A stretch of 64,000 bases of DNA from Helicoverpa zea (Eukaryota > Arthropoda > Insecta > Lepidoptera > Noctuidae), in the NCBI RefSeq assembly GCF_022581195.2, contig NC_061470.1:7750001-7814000 (forward strand). The letters run 5' to 3'. Each line of letters opens with the position of its first letter. Within the stretch, counting starts at the first letter, position 1. The notes beneath the pieces are model-generated. The model saw only the letters and a program-made list of their open reading frames with translations, was not told the origin of the DNA and did no database searches. Shown here piece after piece: positions 58,431 to 64,000 of this stretch. The position numbers and the translations under genes were made by a program.

Positions 58431-61400
58431 TCACATCTCAATATCTTCTGACACAGTCTGGTGGGCGGGGACTAGAACACCATTTCTTCTTTTAGGCTGC
58501 TTTTCTTCTTCTTTCTTTTCATCATCTTTTAATTTTTCTAGAATGCTCTCTCTTGGTTTCCAAACTACTAGTGACATGTGGGGTTTCTCCAGTCTAGAAA
58601 CAAATGAAAGTAGGGTGTGAATGTCTTTAAGTACTCTGTTGCTAAAGTGAAAGTGTGTGAGTTAGAACTCTTCTAAATTATTGTTTCTTCTGCCACCTGA
58701 TGACTATATAATCACTAAGTTCATATACATTTTTTGAGCTGCTTTACCATGTCAGATTTAAATATCAACATGATTATTTTGGCTTTAAAACACTGGTAAG
58801 AATCAAATAATTGGCAGCTAATACAGCACTCTATACTGTGAATGAACAACCTGATCCAAATACTTGATTGAGCAATTACTGAAGACTTGAGACAGAGTGA
58901 CCATGAGAATTTTAATACAATGGAGACACAGGCAATGTAAATTGAACTTTAAATCAAAGTGTTATGGTGTATTATCGGTAGGCAAGATATATGTGAGCTT
59001 TACAAACTGTCTGTCTCGCTGTGGCGGCATATTGGGCTGACAAAGTGTAGTCTCACTATAAGACATGTCATTGACACGAAAGAAGAATTATTAAGCTGTC
59101 TGACAGAAGCTAGATTTCATTTTTTAGCCTGAGTGGCCACTGTGTTCTTGTTACATATTTGGAAATGAAGCCCTTTGGATTTATTTTTTCACAGGACAAA
59201 AAGCCTACCTTCCTTCTTTCAACTTGTCCCTGACTAACCCCATCCCAAAATTGATCTTGTAATAGAGGAATAAAATAATATCTCACCTTTCAATAAGAGA
59301 GGCAGGTAACAGAGGCTCCTCCTGCAACTTCTTCAACTCCTCGCTCAAGACTATTGTGTGACCCTTCAGCTTCTCCGTCACAGGTTCCATGCCTACGTCC
59401 ATGACTTCATCACTGGCTAGTGCATGTGGCGTGTACTCTGATGATATGTGGAGGCTGTTCAGGTGGGCGGCCATTTTCTCTTCTGTTATCAGTTGTTTTG
59501 CTGGACTGAAACAAGTATGGTATGTCAGTCTGAAGTTCTGATTACCATTTTAAGGTACTTTCTTTTAAATAGTAAGCATGCACTGCAGTTGCACTATGCG
59601 ACTACTAGATGTTTGTCTAGTCTAAGACTACTACTAGACCAGCGGTTCCCGAATTCTTTTGGCTTCGGAACCCTTTTCGTTTCACCATTTTTCGGCGGAA
59701 CCTTAGCTTAAGTAAGAAGTAAACTAAAGACGAAAATACACTTAGGTACGGCTCGTGGCGCTTGGTAGCGCACCAAATGGTTATATGGTTAGAGACATAT
59801 TCACTATACACAGGCGTAGCATGGCTATCTGCCACACGGGCCAGAAAACAATTTAGCCGCCCTTGACTTTGTGTATTATGTGAATAGTTTTCAGTTTGAA
59901 GACTGACAAAGTAAACGCAAGAAGAAATAGATTGGGTTTGTACAGGTGCGAGGCGAGCGAGCGTGATTTTTTTTAACTAAAAGAAGAAGTTCCAAGCACC
60001 CGCTAGCATTGAAAGACATTTAGCGGTAGCAGGTATCGCGAGCGAAGCGAGCGCGAATTTTTTTTAGTTTAAGTACCTACACAAAATTAACATAACCACT
60101 GTAAATTAATAAGGTCTCAAAAAGTACAATATCCACACAAAAAAGCAAATAAGAGATGGGTAACTCAGGAGTGATAGATAAAAAAGATATATATCTTTCC
60201 GTTCTTATCACTCACTCTTTGTATCAGTTCAAATCCGAATGTATCAGTGTATCTTTAACAACTCATTCAATCCGTCGTCCGTTTGTATCTGTGTTTCACT
60301 CGCACACACAGCGTTGAGCGGCTGGCGTCACGGTTTCTCATCGGAAAGTCCAGACATCTCTTTCGCACTTCCCTACTTAGAATATTCTGTCTCACTTTCT
60401 CGATACCGAGAATAAGTGTTTGACCATTATTTTTATTTATTTATTCGATTTACACGGCTTTAACAGCCAATTACATAATTGTAAACTTAAATTCAAAATG
60501 AAAAATAGAAACTTAAAAATAAAAAATAAAAAACTTAAAAATATTATAAACTGATATACGAATCTATCTATCCTAAACGTAAGGCGGCCAACCGTCCCGC
60601 ATTCTGCGGGACCGTCCCGCAATGCTTGACGAAATCCCGTTTTGAAATTATTAGTAAAATAGTCCCGCAAAACGTTGTATGCGTCCCGCATGTCCCGCAT
60701 CCCTATTTTTCTACCACGCTTCTACACAACACCCACAGACCTGCGCGCACGCTCAACAGTGCAGGAACACAGATTAGGTACTTATAATATAATCTCGTTC
60801 TCTTTATACTATTATATATTTATATATTCTACTGAACTCGTGAGGCCTAATGATTTTGAAAATAAGACATTAGTGCACGCTGTGACACGATATTGATAGG
60901 TTAAATTATAGCTTTTTGCTTACGGTTTTTATTTTATCAGTTCCGTCCGATCATTTTTCAATGCACCCCCCCCCCCCCTTTTTCACGAAAGGTTAAGTCC
61001 CGCATTTAGACATGGGAAAAACGTATCATTGAAAAGAAAAGATTGATATGTATCTTTTGATCACTGGGATATGTATCACTCTTTTGTTTCTCTATATCTT
61101 TTCGAATCCGTGAGTGACATTGTACTGTTGCTCAGAGTGACTCGCTTCGTTCAATTCAATCCAATGTATCACTAAATCAGTACGAACTAAGAGTGATAGA
61201 TTCGTTTAGGATAGATAGATTCGTATATCAGTTTATAATATTTTTAAGTTTATTTTTTTTTATTTTTAAGTTTCTATTTTTCATTTTAAATTTAAGTTTA
61301 CGATTTATGTAATTGGCTGTTAAAGCCGTGTAAATCGAATAAATAAATAAAAATAATGGTCAAACACTTATTCTCGGTATCGAGAAAGTAAGACAGAACA

Positions 61401-63447
61401 TTCTAAGTAGGGAAGTGCGAAAGAGATGTCTGGACTTTCCGATGAGAAACCGTGACGCCAGCCGCTCAACGCTGTGTGTGCGAGTGCAACACAGATACAA
61501 ACGGACGACGGATTGAATGAGTTGTTAAAGATACACTGATACATTCAGATTTGAACTGATACAAAGAGTGAGTGATAAGAACGGAAAGATACATATCTTT
61601 TTTATCTATCACTCCTGAGTTACCCATCTCTACCCGCATTCAGTTTTCGGAAAGTTGGCCGCCTTACCTAAACGAATCTATCACTCTTAGTTCGTACTGG
61701 GGCCCGATTCTCCTAATTTTACTTAAGCAACATTCGATTGACGTTCGACTCGATTCGACTGAGATCCGATCCCGACTCGATTACGATTGAAGCGTATGTG
61801 GCATTCCGCTAATTTTTTCTTTGAAATAAACGTTTTTATCCTTTTCTGTCATTCAATAATGAATCATTTTGTCTGCAAATGATTTACGATTGCAAAATGA
61901 TTGTACAGCAAACTACCGTATAGACCAAAATTACCAAAATAGCAGACCAATCGCACACCAATCAAATGTCAATCGAATACGATTGGTCTTTTATTAGTAG
62001 CAGAATGCCCGATATGGTCAAAACTGCTATTGCGATCATATTGCGATTCGATTTCTATTCGATTTTGACATTATTAACTTAGGAGAATCGGGCCCCTGAT
62101 TTAGTGATACATTGGATTGAATTGAACGAAGCGAGTCACTCTGAGCAACAGTACAATGTCACTCGCGGATTCGAAAGGATATAGAGATACAAAAGAGTGA
62201 TACATATCCCAGTAATCAAAAGATACATATCAATCTTTTCTTTTCAATGATACGTTTTTCCCATGTCTGTCATTTGCCAAATGCAAGTGAATAAGCAGCA
62301 GCTAGCGAAGAAAGCGCTATTGCTTTTTCTGAACTTTTTCTAAACATCAAAGGAAACCTCGACGGAAGAGCGCGAAATTTTTTCGGTGTTGGATACTTAA
62401 ACTTGAAATTTTCGGATTCGTGGAGGTGCAAAAATTATGGTATAATAATTCATGGTAAAAATAGCCACTGGAAATACTCGTATGCCGTGTCATTTCACGT
62501 CCTGTCAAATGTATGAAAACGTATAATCCTGGCGATGAAATAAGCCCAAAAAATGCCGTGTTTTTGGCCGATTCGTTACCTACTTTTGCCGATTGCCGAA
62601 GACCTGGAGGTATTAAGTTAACCTGGAGGTAATAAGTATAATTTGTAAAAAACGGAATTAAATTATCTGCTGCCGTGGCCTTCCCCCGCCACTTGTCGCG
62701 AAAGTACGAGACTTACACTCCCGAGTGGTACCCACCTACATGGTGCTTAAATGGAATTTTGGAATGCAATATTTAAAACAATTTAATTGAAAATGAATAA
62801 TAAGTTAATATTGTCAAAAGTGAAACGATTTACCATATGGAAATCTTGAATGTTCCACAGAACCCCTGAAGGCCTGTCACGGAACCTCAGGGTTCCGCGG
62901 AACCCCATTTGGGAACCGCTGTACTAGACTAATGTCTTATAGTCGCATATACCCATGAATGTAAGGCAGTCCTAAATAATAGTAGTTGGTAGGGTGAACA
63001 ATGGAATGAAAAGATAGGTCATTGATGAGCAAAGTAGGGTTAAAGATGATGACCGTGACACTCACACAATGACAAACTCCACCAGGATACATATTCAGAC
63101 TTGTAGACATCAATTTTAGAGGGGCACTTGACTAAATTCGCCCAATAGAATACTTACATGACTGGTTCTACATCCAGACTCTTTCTCTTGCAATGGATTA
63201 CAGGACTGATCTTTTGCTCTGTATTGAGGTGCTGACCAGTGAACTGTACCAGCTGAGGTGGTGACGACATACCCCAGGGCAACCCCTGAACGTTCCACGG
63301 TGCTCCCGTGGGTGCAGGCATGGCGTGCGGCTCTGCTAATGCACGGTTGAAAGGAATTGACGAAGCCAATGCCTGATGTGCAAACATTTGTTTCGCCATT
63401 TCATCTGACTGATTATACGGAAAACCTGGATAACCATATATATCCAT
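58431..63447 (-). CDS. HCFC1R1/HPIP-like protein, three exons, 223 aa
   Basis: Exons: 63447-63158, 59505-59287, 58593-58431. All have GT-AG borders and matching phases; the sum is 672 nt. The start is the first ATG of the open frame (MDIYGYPGFPY); the upstream in-frame extension has no ATG. Middle segments read HCKRKSLDVEPV and QLITEEKMAAHLNSLHIS. The latter resembles the conserved region of vertebrate HCFC1R1 (HPIP), a small regulator that binds host cell factor 1. The C-terminus has SLIERLEKP, LVVWKP and a lysine/glutamate-rich stretch, ending DIEM. The HCF-binding tetrapeptide (D/E-H-x-Y) of the vertebrate protein is not evident, so function should not be assumed. Intron 1 (63157-59506) carries a hAT-type insertion. 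The identification is by short similarity only. Confidence 0.75.
60153..62275. repeat. Compound foldback inside the hAT-type element
   Basis: One arm at about 60153-60589 pairs with 61205-61635 (for example cgtttgtatctgtgtttcac against its reverse complement). A second arm, about 61018-61200, pairs with 61672-62270, interrupted by the MITE. Between them lies a GC-rich unit with ctgcgggaccgtcccgc and a C-run at 60965-60978. Sequence order suggests two foldback units, one broken. Confidence 0.8.
61699..62096 (+). mobile_element. Palindromic MITE, copy 4
   Basis: Same ends as copies 1-3. It interrupts one arm of the foldback. The matching empty site is present in the other arm at about 61180-61190, reading ctaaatcagtacgaacta. 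Comparison shows at most a 1-2 bp target duplication. Confidence 0.9.
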
Positions 63448-63465
63448 CTTTACTTTAGTTGTCAA

Positions 63466-64000
63466 ATCCCACTACTTCGGTAAAAATATCTTGGATTACA
63501 CTTCCCGGAAAAGATTTTGCGTTTTTTAATAACACACTCACAACAACAAACTATCGACAACAATTGACAGCTGACTTTTTAATTCATAAAGTAGAATGTT
63601 CTTGAAAATTCTATATTATTAAGTAGAACATTTTTTTGGGTGGCAATGTCTACGTTTAGTCGATGTTACTAAATACTGTTATTTGTCTACTTTTATAACT
63701 GCAAATACAAAACGTTAATTACAGAACTGTAAACGTATTGCTAATAAGCAGTGAAAATTTTATGTACAGATGTGCTTATCTCTGTGTCCATCAAGGCTTA
63801 ATGCCTTTTTGTCTTTGCAGCAAGAGATAAAAATCGACTAAGATATCGAGGCATAATCTGCTCGCCTTTGCCAAAATGGCCACCACTATTTGACAAGTAA
63901 ACCACGAAGTCAAACATGAGTCAAACAAAAAATTAAAAATAATTTTGCGCCTTTCACTTTCGTGTTTATGATAAAATCAAAATTAATTTCTTGTAATTTG
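63466..64000. other. Upstream region of the HCFC1R1-like gene
   Basis: Should contain its 5' untranslated sequence and promoter. No clear TATA box or second gene was recognised. The window ends here. Confidence 0.5.

Larger units (their letters stand above)
59640..62921. mobile_element. hAT-type non-autonomous element in intron 1
   Basis: Flanked by the 8-bp duplication tactagac (59632-59639 and 62922-62929). Ends are cagcggttccc and gggaaccgctg, a classic hAT-like terminus, followed by ggaacc blocks on both sides. It contains a large foldback (60153-62275) and a palindromic MITE (61699-62096). No transposase frame. Total 3.28 kb. Confidence 0.9.

Overview
The window looks like nuclear DNA from an insect, most likely a moth or butterfly (Lepidoptera). 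It is AT-rich, its genes have many short exons, and it is full of repeat types typical of Lepidoptera: tRNA-headed SINEs, Helitron-associated minisatellites, palindromic MITEs, a BEL/Pao retrotransposon, and P-, hAT- and pogo-type DNA transposons. The lineage call is inference from repeat style and protein similarity. No rRNA, true tRNA gene, CRISPR array or bacterial operon was seen.

Layout. 1-5.1 kb: sparse DNA with one TA-flanked TIR element and a possible transposase remnant. 5.1-23.4 kb: one nested transposon complex. A BEL/Pao retrotransposon on the minus strand (195-bp LTRs identical by eye, 5-bp target duplication gtatg) carries three insertions, each with its own 8-bp target duplication: a 790-bp TIR element inside gag (aaataatc), a 7.3-kb P-element-like transposon in the 5' leader (cttcgcac), and a second 3.7-kb P-like transposon inside the 5' LTR (gtcgcaga). 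The larger P-like element holds a five-exon gene whose splice phases join into an uninterrupted 883-codon THAP/P-type transposase. Younger insertions (LINE tail, TIR element, foldback) all sit in its introns. The smaller one keeps THAP exons and has itself been hit by a SINE and a palindromic MITE.

23.4-44 kb: no recognised host coding exon except a speculative first exon near 30.5 kb. It holds a C-terminal fragment of a LINE with a restriction-like endonuclease signature, a 5'-truncated and frameshifted APE-type LINE, a tandem MITE pair, a seven-unit 120-bp array, a Helitron helicase fragment, a 170-bp-arm inverted repeat, a ~324-bp repeat and a SINE.

44.4-50.0 kb: exons of Orai (olf186-F), the pore subunit of the store-operated calcium channel, plus strand. 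50.9-53.9 kb: a complete pogo-type transposon with perfect outer TIRs, TA duplication and an intact 613-aa transposase. 55-57.4 kb: Helitron-like and other dispersed repeats. 58.2-63.5 kb: a three-exon minus-strand host gene for a 223-aa protein resembling HCFC1R1/HPIP; its first intron holds a 3.3-kb hAT-type insertion (8-bp duplication tactagac) that contains a foldback and a further MITE.

The two host genes show no functional link to each other. The main biology is layered transposition, for which insertion order can be read directly from target duplications.
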